From the NCBI GenBank assembly GCA_022419385.1, contig JAJUBI010000002.1, positions 124,001 through 188,000 of the forward strand: a stretch of 64,000 nt of DNA, given 5' to 3'. A model generated the notes under the pieces. That model was not told where the DNA came from and did not search any database. It saw only the letters and a program-made list of their open reading frames with translations. The stretch comes from Paraconiothyrium sp. Pb-2020. Lineage: Eukaryota; Ascomycota; Dothideomycetes; Pleosporales; Didymosphaeriaceae. The position numbers were made by a program, and so were the translations under genes. Positions 1 to 9,822 of this stretch are shown piece after piece; position 1 is the stretch's first letter; each line of letters starts with the position of its first letter.

Positions 1-303
1 TGGCGAGCGTATTTGCTTTTCCTTTACTTCTCTCGCAAGCTTCTCGTCGTAGTCCTCTTGCTCTTCCTTTGTGACATGGTGATCGAGCTCGATTGCTGGT
101 CTGGCATTGGGGCTCGAGTAGTCGTATTGCGTTTTCTCGTCGAGTTTCAAGCGGGCCGAGGAAGCGAGATTTCGGAGCTGCAAGCTTTCGAAAGTCTTCG
201 GTGCAGGGTAGCGAAAGGCTGGGGTTTGTCTAGTAATGCATGGTGTAGAAAAGGGAGGCGAGATGCGCGCGAGGCCATGTAAGGATTGTAGCCGCGGCTT
301 CAT
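1..303 (-). CDS. 5' part of a probable mitochondrial protein, cut by the window edge
   Basis: Reading the minus strand from an ATG at 303-301 gives 101 codons with no stop up to the window edge. The first 35 or so residues (MKPRLQSLHGLARISPPFST...) are rich in Arg, Ser, Leu and Pro with almost no acidic residues, as in a mitochondrial presequence. The following stretch is charged and hydrophilic (LKLDEKTQYDYSS, then KEEQEDYDEKLAREVKEKQ), as in a folded or helical mature protein. The composition switch and the open frame are seen directly. Mitochondrial targeting is inferred. I do not recognise the family, and the rest of the gene lies to the left. The plus-strand ORF over the same bases has no protein-like character. 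Confidence 0.6.
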   Translation of the reverse strand, partial: MKPRLQSLHGLARISPPFSTPCITRQTPAFRYPAPKTFESLQLRNLASSARLKLDEKTQYDYSSPNARPAIELDHHVTKEEQEDYDEKLAREVKEKQIRSP

Positions 304-674
304 GCTATCGTATATAGCACCGATCAGAATGTCGCGTGCTATGTAGGAGAAGAAAAAAGGTAGCAGGAGCTCTCCACAATGTCTGTGAAGCTACACAACC
401 TTGGAAGTGTGCGCGACAAGACGTGTTTGTCTGCGACGTCATCTCGTGGCTGAGGCAGAAGCCACATGTGGCGTTGACCCTCCAAATCTCCGGAATTCAT
501 GGTCAAAGTGACACCATCGTCACCATCATCTACATGTTCGCATGAACAGTATGTGAACTCATACATATATGACTATATACAGGTAAAAGCGATGGTCCAC
601 ACTCCGGTGTCCCTTTTGGGTAACAATCCGTCGCTACCCCGGCACTCCTGCGCAACTCGGCACCCATCATCCGC

Positions 675-1552
675 TTAGCATCCGCTTGTCTTGATACTGG
701 CGGTCGCGCAGACTTTGCCATCAGCAACCGAAGCTGTCTTGGAAGGCTCGCCAGAAGTAACGCCCTTGTAGAGCCAGCAGACATGGCTGGCACCATCCAG
801 CACGCACGAGTTCTTGATCGTAGTGGTGTCTCCGAGGTTGCCGTTGACGCCCGCAACAACGCTGCCACCGCTCATTTTGATGTTATCGAAAGTCGACTTT
901 CTTGCGTGCTGAGTTTCACAATTTCCGCATGATCGGTAGACCTACTGGATATCAGCTCCGAACGTATACGCTAGTGTTCAGCTAGACCTACCTTGCCAAC
1001 ATCTTGCGCCCAAAAGTTCTTGACAGCAACAGTTCCACCACCGTTGTGTTGCAGGACCTTGTCGTCTGCCTTGCGAGCACCACCGCCGTTGACATAGGAA
1101 GTACCAGAAGACTGCTTGAATGTCGCAGCGTCCTCGCACACGTCCGTCCACCAAACATTGTTCAATGTGCAGGAACCTAGGCAGTGCACGCCCTCGCCGT
1201 TGTTGGGACCGATGACGACGTTGGACAACACGGCGCCTTCTTGGAGGACAAAAACTGCGTCCGCGTCACCGCCCTCGGCTTGTTCGTTGCAGGTGGATGC
1301 TGTTTCATGTTAAACTTGCCACGAAGACACTCTGCGGTTAGAAGAGAAATGCATACGGCTGCGGTCCCACTGTTTCATGCCTCCATCGAGAGATTCACCA
1401 GCTGCAAGAGTGCGTGCAGCAGCGAGGTTGGTAGTCCCACTCGAGGCAGGGAAGGCAGTTTGGAGGTTCGTGTTGGTGGTCGCGCGGGCGGCAATGTGGG
1501 CAGAGGAGGCGAAGCCGCTGAGGACCGTGAGCAGGAGTGCTTGAGAGTGCAT
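675..1552 (-). CDS. Secreted pectate lyase, polysaccharide lyase family 3
   Basis: A PL3 enzyme cleaves de-esterified pectate (alpha-1,4-polygalacturonate) by Ca-dependent beta-elimination outside the cell and is typical of plant-associated fungi. I place three exons: 1552-1357, 1299-992 and 941-675, with introns of 57 and 50 bp that keep frame and give 256 residues, a normal PL3 length. A signal peptide starts the protein (MHSQALLLTVLSGFASSAHI). Family landmarks follow: CNEQAEGGDADAVFVL, LSNVVIGPNNGEGVHC, LNNVWWTDVCEDAATFK, YRSCGNC and NIKMSGGSVVAGVNGN, ending at a Cys-rich C-terminus (KTSGC). The repeated Asn/Gly beta-helix pattern and paired cysteines fit the family. No carbohydrate-binding module is present. 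The start is the only ATG giving a signal peptide. Confidence in the family is high; exon edges are by eye. Confidence 0.9.
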
Positions 1553-3130
1553 GATGAGTATTGTTCGTTTGCTTCAGACGAATTGATCCTGAGCAAAACG
1601 GAACATTCGCAATCCCAAGCCTCCAGCTTTATACCTCATTGTCATACTATCGCCGGTCCACATCTCCACATCTGGTTTGTGCAACTCCCTTTCCATCTTC
1701 CGTCCGTCTCCCACCCTCATTATTCCACCTCTATCTCCAAGCCTTGCCCGCCGACGTCTTGGCTTACAGCAAGGTACACACTAATTTCGAAACAGCGACT
1801 CATAAAAGTCCGGGGTAACGTTCGCCATTGTGTGACCTGCATGCACCTCAATACCGGACTGCATAGAATCTGGGGAAGCGAATACCCCTTTGCGGCTAAA
1901 TCATGGGGTGATTGGATGGAAAATTAGTGTCGCAGCGGATCCCTGTTGCAGTATCGGCAAGGATGCGGAGTCAGGTCGATCGTGTAGAAGCCCGAAACGC
2001 AAACTGAAAGCCTCACGTGTCGGAGGAGGTGTGACGACCTGCAGTGGAGATCTTGGCAGTAGGCTTGGCGACGGAGAATCTTATGCTTCGAGAAGCTTGA
2101 TTGTCGTGTGGGGCGGTGGTCGTCGTAGTGGTGGTCGTACAGCGACCGTATATGGTGGAAAATTGCGCTCTTAAAGACATAGGGACGAGTAGCATACTAT
2201 TGTTAATTCATCTCAGTTATCTTGCCTCATGTTGAGGTCCAAAGAGAATACAATCCGGAAGGAGGCGAACAAGTTGTTGATACGGATAATGAGTGTTTCG
2301 ATGCAAGAGGAAGCTGTGGAGTACTCCACATTGATAGCAGAATAAAACAGTGCGTATCGCCAATCGTATGGTACATTTTGTTGGCATTGAACGTTGAACT
2401 GACTGGGGTTGCCTATCTGTGCATATAATTACAGTCAATCAAGAATTTGTATAATGGTAGTAAATCGGGAACGAGCAAGCGGCTTCTACGCTATACAACG
2501 AATTAGACCACCAATCATGGGTCCCCCCAGGCGATGCAGGCACACGAAACAAAACACATACGTAAAGAACCTTCTAGCTTCGAGTCAAATTGGTCCACCC
2601 CTGGACGGGAATCAGATATAGATCAACGTAGCGCTATATAGTAGTAGGGTATCGAAAATTGCGCAGGATATCCTTGCAATCTAAGCATACCTTGTCAGCG
2701 ATAGTATGTGCAACGTTACGGTTGGCCATCTGTCAATAAACTGATGCCTGGGTATAGATCTGTCGCATTTTGACGATTTACATGCTGCAGCCGCGAACAG
2801 GTAGACATGAGCGGCAGGAGAAGAAGATCAGTTCTTCCATCCACCCACTGCTGTTGAAATTGGTAGCTACTTCTGTCATAGACATCTACAATTGATCCAT
2901 ATCTTTATCAACGAGGATGACAAGGTAGTGGGTGCTTAGCTATCTTTGAGAGTTCATACCTTCATTCATCTCCGAAAAGTAGGTAAGAACTATTTCTTGA
3001 AACGTTTGATCTAAGCAGGTTTATTTCGATTACAAAATTCGATAATAATGGTACGATTACTTCCCTTTTTTCTTTTCCTCGCCACCATTACCCTCCGTCT
3101 TCCCTCGTCTTCTTCTCCGCTTCCATCCTT
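1553..3130. other. Intergenic, no gene seen
   Basis: This holds the pectate lyase promoter side and the 3' flank of the F-box-like gene. Short ORFs occur on both strands but none has protein-like composition or splice continuity. A GTGG/GTC-rich patch lies near 2105-2145. Confidence 0.5.
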
Positions 3131-4677
3131 CTACTCATCCTCCTCCTCAGAGCTCTCACTCTCACTGGCACTCTGATCAATCGACGACGTCGGCGACGGA
3201 AGCGGTGTATCCACACGATCCCTATTTATCCTTTCCACCATCGCATTACACAGATCCACCAAGCGCCTTACCCTCTGAAGAAAGGCCAGAACCTCCGGCC
3301 CCTTCGGCGCTGGCGGACCCGTCCCTTGCCAAACCTGGTTCTCCGCCACCCACAACCGGCGATCCGCCTCTGGATACCGGATCTCAATCTCGACGCCCCT
3401 GCGGCGTAGCGCTCGATCTCGAGATCTTCGATGTGCTCAAAGTCTAGATAGGTTGGGTCTTTTAGGATCATTGATGCCTGGTGTACGGGGAGGAAGAGCG
3501 TCAGTTTTTTGAGGTTCCTGAGGGTCTTGAGTTGGTGCATGACCATTGTGAAGACTGTTGGGGCTGGCACCGATGCTGTGTCGCCGTGTTCATAGCACCA
3601 GATGCCGATACGTTCGAGGGCTGCGCGTTGTATGTGGCCGATGGTTGCGTGCCAGCCAAGGAACTGGGTGGGCGCGTAGAATATGAAGTCATTGTGCGAG
3701 TAGTAGATCCTAACGGCTTCTCCGTAAATCCCTTTGTTGACGCGAAGAGATTCAAGCACAGAAGGCAATCTGGGAGGTGCTTGACGCCACTTGTGGCGAT
3801 AATATCTTTGTGAGCTAGGGATGCGTAGGGATGGGTTGATTGCGCCTTTCTGCACGAGAACATCTTCGTAAACGTGGTTCCGCAACTCGTTCGGGAGGTC
3901 TAGGAATCTGAAAAACTTGTTCGGTTCGTCGGGCGTCTCGTCTTCTCGTTTGCGCTTGCGAGAGGGTGACTGCGAGGGGTTTTGCGATGGACTCTTCGAT
4001 AGGCTCTGCGGTGGGGGCACCCATGGGTCCTTTGGTGGCATCATTTCTGGGGCGATGAGGGTTTCTAGGACTCCGCCCGGTATAGGACCGCGGGGCCACT
4101 TATAAGTGTTCTGCGGCGCCCCGTCATGTCTATAGTCAAAATCGATCTCCTTATGCATATCGGAAAAGGTTACCTTTTTAAAGCGCAGCTGGCGAAGTTT
4201 GTGCACTGCAGGTAGCATGATCAAGTTGAGTTGAAAGCCTATGTCTTCTGGTCGGAAATCAATCTCTTGTTGGCCATTGCGTTCCCGCGACCAGTTACGG
4301 ACCAACTCCATCTCATCGATACCGATTGTAACCTCTTCAAGATTTGGTAGCTTGTTCAAAAGGCTCACCATCTCATCAAGGGTATGGAACTTCGTGGCAG
4401 GGAAGGGGATAGCTTCATCGACGATGATCCTCCGCAAGAGGAACCTCCGAGGGTCGTCTGCACCCGTCCACCATTTCAGATCATTCTTGGATCTAAAATA
4501 GATGGTATTCTCATTCAGATGAAGCTCTTTTCCGAACTTCTGAATTTTCGGGTGCCTCCGGTAATAATCGTGTAGTGCTTCGAGTAGATCTTCGGATTCT
4601 TGGTGGCATATGGGTTCGTTCTTGACATATTTTGCCCTTAGTGAAGCTAGTACGTACTCACTAGGAGAAGATGCCAT
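3131..4677 (-). CDS. F-box-like protein with a frame break near its C-terminus
   Basis: A single-exon gene starting at ATG 4677. The protein has an N-terminal Leu-rich part (VSLLNKLPNLEEVTIGIDE), a Lys/Ser/Pro linker with a basic nuclear-type stretch (SRKRKRED, about residue 245), then an F-box-like segment (FRFLDLPNELRNHVYEDVL, about 258-278) and Leu-rich sequence. F-box proteins in fungi usually link substrates to SCF ubiquitin ligase through Skp1; no substrate can be inferred. The frame carrying the F-box runs into an unlikely Arg-rich tail ending at 3268. The -1 frame continues naturally (VEIEIRYPEADRRLWVAENQ...) to an acidic tail (SASESESSEEEDE) and a stop at 3131. The switch falls at a C4 run (G4 on the coding strand) at 3396-3399. 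Restoring one base would give about 515 residues. No GT-AG intron fits the junction. The two reading frames are observed; whether the lesion is real or a sequence error is open. Confidence 0.65.
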
Positions 4678-6115
4678 CTCGTTTGCGTAATAAAACTGAG
4701 CGGTTGCGAAATACTATACAGCCATGAAGTATAGGGCGTTGATAATAGTCGATTAAGACGTTGTCTTTCTCAAGGACGGTAATTGATAGCGTGCTCTTAG
4801 GCGATGTCAGTGGAATAACTATACTATGAGTCCAGGCTATAGAGCGGTGATGCCTAGAATGGGATCGTATTACGTGAAGAGGCGAGTAAGACGCAGTTGA
4901 TGTAAAGTTCGATAAATCGTGACAGGTCCGTATATTTCCAGAGGCCAGCTTTTAAACGAAATCGCCAAAGGCGCTCCATGTTCTATCTGGCCTCCAAAAA
5001 GACATGAGAGAATGGGATGGCGTCGACTTCGGAGATCTGCTTTCATTTCGAAGAATGGATGAAAGACGTACAAAGAATGTATTGTCTATATCCGAGATAT
5101 GGCGCACTTCTTAACAATGGACAAACGGAGCACTCTCCAACAATAGCCATGTCGAGCAATCACCAAGGTGACAAAGGCGTTTTCTTTCTTCATTGTTTGG
5201 CGGTAGTTATCTTTGTGAATGTTGGCGTCTTGAGTATCGAGGCGCCAGCGCGACTGCTACATGGCAGAGCTTGCCATTGACGGGAAGATAGATTCTCTTG
5301 GTATGGGAGGTCCTCGAGTGCCCAATGTAGGCTCTCATGAAAGTGCACCAACTCGATACCCGGCCTGGTTCCTAAGAAAACGAGCTTGCCCTTGCCGTCA
5401 TGAAAGCGCTGTAGAAGCTTTTAGTGGTACTTATCGCCTATATGTTGATGACTGAGCCCACCTTGAACTTGTAGTTACATGTTTCCCTACCAGTTACGTG
5501 TGACGCAAGATGTGCAATGCTTACATCGAAAAAGAAAAAAAGTCAAGAGAGATTCTCCATAATTCGAGACAGAGCGCACAGAGACCGAATAAAATTCATA
5601 GTAGGTGATCCGTAACTTGGTCGACCATAAGCTCGCCAGCGCAAAGCAATTAGCAAGCAACATATACATCTAGCTTCTAATATTACAACAACTCACCTTA
5701 TCTTACGCATTCCAATCGCAGTTCAAAAACCACATACCAGCTGTTCACTCGCAAGCTTGACGCCAAAAAGTCCTCATCCAGTCTCACTCACTCTACATGC
5801 CAATGTCAATTCGTCCTTCACTCTCCCAGTCATTCTCTGATTGCCTCGTTCTCTCATCCGCAGGACGCTGCTCGGACACATTGGTAAAACAAACACGCAT
5901 GTTCTCGCACACAGAACTGTTTCGACAGATTGGATAGGCGAGCAGTAGCCGAGTAACTATATACAGCGCATGCTTTCACATACAGGAGCAGAAATGCCGG
6001 TGCGATCGGAGTAGGCCAGACAAAGAGAGGAATACAATGCAGCGAACGCTCCGTGTGGAGAATATCTCTTTGACGCATGCTTGCGAAAGTCCAAGGGTCT
6101 TGGTATTTCCACCTC
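4678..6115. other. Intergenic, no gene seen
   Basis: Flank between the 5' end of the F-box-like gene and the 3' end of RIB3. Several ORFs of 60-90 codons exist, but none shows domains, a signal peptide or coding-like composition. Confidence 0.5.
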
Positions 6116-6941
6116 TCAATAATCCCTCCCCTCGACCGCCAACTTGCCCTCATTCTCCTCAATATACGTGACCAAATCCTCAATCGTGCACACCTTGATG
6201 CCCCACTCCTTTCCAAACTTCAAGCAGTCGTCTCTCCGCATCATGCCGCCGCCGACAAGCTCCGTCTTCCCCTCGACCCGCTCGCCGTCCGTGATCAACT
6301 CGCAGATGACGCCGACGTCGCCCTTGCCTGCTAACCGGCAGAGGTCGACGGCGGCCTCGGTGTGGCCGCGGCGCACGCGCACGCCGCCTTCTCGCGCTTG
6401 TAAGGGGAGTATGTGGCCTGGGCGTCGGAAGTGGGAGGCTTTGGCTGCGGGGTCGGCGAGCATGTTGCAGGTGCGCGCTCTGTCTGTGGCGGATATGCCC
6501 GTTGTCGCGTCGGGGTGTGCGGCGTCGATGGTGACGGCGTATGCCGTCTGGTTGGGGTCCGCGTTCTCGGTGACCATCTGGGGGAGGTGTAGGGCTGCGG
6601 CGCGCGCGACGGGGAGAGGTGCGCAGATGTAGCCGGAGGAGTAGCGGATCATGAAGGAGGCTTTTGCGGGGGTGAGGGCGGAGGCGGCGATGATGAGGTC
6701 GCCTTCGTTTTCGCGGGAGGGGGAATCGAGGACGATGACGAATTCATCATTTGCTGTGAAAGGTGGCGATTACTATCAGAGGGATCGTGGGGGAAAGGTG
6801 GGTGAACGTACCGACGGCCTGGATAACGTCTGGTATTGAGGCAAAGGCGGAGTGTGATTGTGTGTGGTCTACCAGGTCTCCATTCTTGCCATTTGAGTGG
6901 CCGTTCGCCGTGACGGCTTCGACTTCTACGACAGCGGGCAT
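6116..6941 (-). CDS. rib3: 3,4-dihydroxy-2-butanone 4-phosphate synthase (riboflavin pathway)
   Basis: Converts ribulose 5-phosphate into 3,4-dihydroxy-2-butanone 4-phosphate plus formate, supplying the four-carbon unit of riboflavin. Two exons, 6941-6812 and 6753-6116, are joined over a 58-bp intron (GTACGT...TTTCACAG) to give 255 residues, slightly longer than yeast Rib3 because of an N-terminal extension. Family signatures are all present: DEFVIVLDSPSRENEGDLI (about residues 45-63, with the catalytic and Mg-binding acidic residues), a TGISATDRA loop, HFRRPGHILPLQA and the GHTEAAVDL segment, then a C-terminal helix. There is no GTP cyclohydrolase II fusion, as expected for fungi. An in-frame upstream ATG at 7073 would add 44 basic residues and could be an alternative, possibly organelle-directed, start. 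I chose 6941 because the extension looks like translated leader. Confidence 0.92.
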
Positions 6942-7740
6942 CGCTCGCTGCGGTGGTATCGTGTGCACCCTGCTGTGACTGTTCTTGGTAGGTCCTTGCT
7001 TCAGTCTTTCCAAACGTCGCAGGTGTTTTAGAAGAATCGCTACTGGCTTTGCAGAGCAGGCAGCGCTCGCCAATTCCTAGGTATAATTCCGCCTTTCGCT
7101 TGTCTTGCTTTCCAATGCCTCTGTAAGCCGGTGCGCTTGCCGGGAGTACCCGTATCCGTATTCCGCTGTGCTGCGTAATCGTGCTCTGCAATTCTCGTCC
7201 ACTCGTCAAGTACCTCGAAGACGCCGCGGTCGTTCGCAAGAGTTGATTTGAAGGATCGAGGGCGGAATCGACGAGAACGCAGCCGACGGCTGACACGGAG
7301 CGGCTAAGGGAACTTCCCACGATTTTGTTGTTGGCTAGCCCTACGCACCTGCATGTGCCTCGATGTTGGCGAGCCAAGCGGAGGGGTAGGCCGAGAACCG
7401 GGGTCTCACAATCGCCGCTCCGATTTGCCGTCCCCCCGACCTTGAGATTTTCGGGGAGCGAAGATGCGATGTCACACCGTGGGGACTCAGTTTCGTGAGG
7501 AGTTGTACGAAGAAGGGTGAGTCATACCCTTGATGGTGGAGAGAACGCGTGACACAAGCCATGATTAGTGAAATTGTAGTCTATTCACATGAAGCGAGGG
7601 TATCTCATCCTTCCCATCCTGCCGAGGGAACCGTCTATCATGCCGAGACCAAATGTTCATACAACGTGAGAATACAGGCCCATCATCCAACTCGTTGGCC
7701 AGCTAGCCGAAATGCAACATCGCCGCCCATCTGTCCAATT
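6942..7740. other. RIB3 upstream flank and AzgA 3' flank, no gene seen
   Basis: It contains the RIB3 promoter or leader and the 3' flank of the purine permease gene. The long minus-strand ORF here overlaps RIB3 out of frame and ends in low-complexity Ser/Pro, so it is a shadow. Confidence 0.5.
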
Positions 7741-9822
7741 CTAAGCCACCTTCGGGCCCTTCTCGTTATCCACGGGAACGTCACTAGTCTCGCTCTTACG
7801 CTCGCTGACCACGCCAGTACCAGAGGGCACACCGGCCGTCTCATCGTCGCTCCTCCAAAAGTCCTTCTTTCCGCTACGGATGCGGTTGACCCACGGCGGT
7901 AGGAAGCCACCAGGGATCTTGTAAGTCCACGCGTCCTTGTCCTCCTTGTGTTCGGGGACGATGCGGCCACCAGAGGCCTTCTCGATGATCCATACAAGGC
8001 CGTTGATGATGGTGTACGAGAAGATACCCGCAATCATACCGTAAGCAATCGAGTACGTAAAGGGCATAATGGTGATGGTGAGGAATGCCGGAATGGCATC
8101 GCCCATGTAGCGCCAGTTGATGTCCTTTGCGGCCGAGGCCATGAGGCATCCGACGATAACCAGGGTGCAGCCGGTTGCCCATGGAGGAATGGACGCGAAA
8201 ATGGGCGCAAAGAAGACGGAGATGAAGAAGCAGAACCCGGTCATCATGGCAGTCAGTCCTGTCTTGCCTCCCTCGGAAATACCAGCACCGCTCTCAATGA
8301 ATGCGGTGACTGGAGGAGTGCCGAAAAGACTGCCAATCGAGATGCCGAGGGCGTCAACCGTGTATGCAATAGAACTGCCCTCAAAATCCTGCGTGCGCTC
8401 ATCGATCAAGCCGGCAAATCGGGCCATGGAATACAGAGTACCAGTGCAGTCCAGAATGTCGACGTAGAGGAAGGAGATAAAAGCCAGCGCAAACTGTCCG
8501 CCGTGTCCCGAAATGTCCCATTGTTGAGCACCCAGAATGTGTTTGATGGGACGGAAGGTGACGACCTGCTTGAAGAAATCGAAAGAAGAGTCTCCAAGCG
8601 TGGTGTGGGGGAAGTAGGTAACCGAAGTCGAGCGGGGCCAGGAGATGATGGAAACCAGCAGGATACCAGCAATGATGGCACCCTTGACGCGATACATCAT
8701 CAGCATGACGGTCACAAAGCCACCGCAGAAGATTCCAATCCACATTGCCGGGTTGCGCATCTTGTAGGAACCGAGGCAGGCAATACCGTCAGCATCGAAC
8801 TGGTCAGGCGTATTCACACATCCAGCAAGCTCGAGGGGCGTCGATATGGCGCCGGTGATGACTCCAATACCGGCAGAATAGCTCAAACCAATGATTGTAA
8901 GGTATAGACCGATACCCACACCAGTCGCGAGTTTGATCGAGGCCGGAATTGCCCTAGAAGGTAGGTCAGCGACAGTTCTTTTTGCATGTGGCGCATAGCG
9001 GTGAATCTCGGGTCGGAAGCGCGGAGTCATCTGTAAACTCTTCCTCCAACCACGATGTGCAAGTTGCGACTCACCTTGCAAGCCACTGTCGGATACCCAA
9101 AAGGGTCAGACCGACAAAAATGAAGCCTTCCATGAAAACAGCGGTAAGTGCAACCTGATACGGCACCATGCCTATAAAAGTAATCAGTACTACTTTCCAA
9201 AAGAATCTTGTACCACCACCACAAGCCACCGAGTTGCTTGCGGCTACAGTAGCACCCTAGCTAGGAGCACCAAAACGGGTAGTGGCGCTGAAAGTGACGC
9301 ACCTGATCCGTGGTAGCCAACGACGGTATACGTAAAGTACGCATTCAAGCCCATTCCGGGGGCTAGACCGATTGGCATGTTGGCAAAGAGACCCATGCAG
9401 AAAGAGGTCAGACTGAGATGGCGGCAGTCGCAGTAACCAGGTCGCGGTTGATTTCCTGAACACAAAGGAGGTACGGTTCGTAGCTATCGCACAGGTCGGT
9501 CATTTGATCAGCAGGGCATTCACAAGTTCCGCCGGTTTGCGAGGTGATGGATGCTAGATACATGTGAGCATAGAAAGCAACATCACACATGGCCACATAC
9601 AGTTGACAGCAATAATGTATGCCATGGCGAAGAAGGTCGCTAATCCGGCCCGCATCTCAGTGAAGAAATAACTTCCGGTCCGGGTTTTGGGCTGTCAAGT
9701 CGTCAATACATGTTGCACCTGGATGCACAGGATAAACTGACATGTCCGGAGCCATCGAGACGAAACCACCGACCAACTGGAGATTTGGCCACCGAGTGAT
9801 TGAAATTTTGAACCCAGCCCAT
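7741..9822 (-). CDS. azgA: AzgA-type purine (hypoxanthine/guanine/adenine) permease, with a one-base frame break
   Basis: Plasma-membrane proton symporter for purines of the AzgA group (NCS2-like fold). Five exons: 9822-9742, 9691-9601, 9553-9303, 9171-9075 and 8953-7741. The start MGWVQNFNHSVAKSPVGRWF followed by RLDGSGHPKTRTGSYFFTE matches the family N-terminus. Further hallmarks are RAGLATFFAMAYIIAVN, NMPIGLAPGMGLNAYFTYTV, GTPPVTAFIESGAGISEGGK and about a dozen hydrophobic helices. Exon 3 cannot be read in one frame. The family segment DLVTATAAIS is followed at about 9407-9412 by a stop (TGA), while LTSFCMGLFANMP continues in the -1 frame. Adding one base would give 577 residues, the usual family length, with every splice phase consistent. 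No intron explains the shift. Either the allele is inactivated or the sequence has lost a base. Confidence 0.85.

Noticed and set aside
6649..7377. 242-codon minus-strand ORF over RIB3
   Set aside because: It overlaps RIB3 exon 1 out of frame and ends in low-complexity Ser/Pro. RIB3 explains the region.
7948..8907. 319-codon plus-strand ORF
   Set aside because: Antisense to the last AzgA exon. Composition is dominated by Asp/Gly/Asn/His, as expected from antisense of membrane helices.
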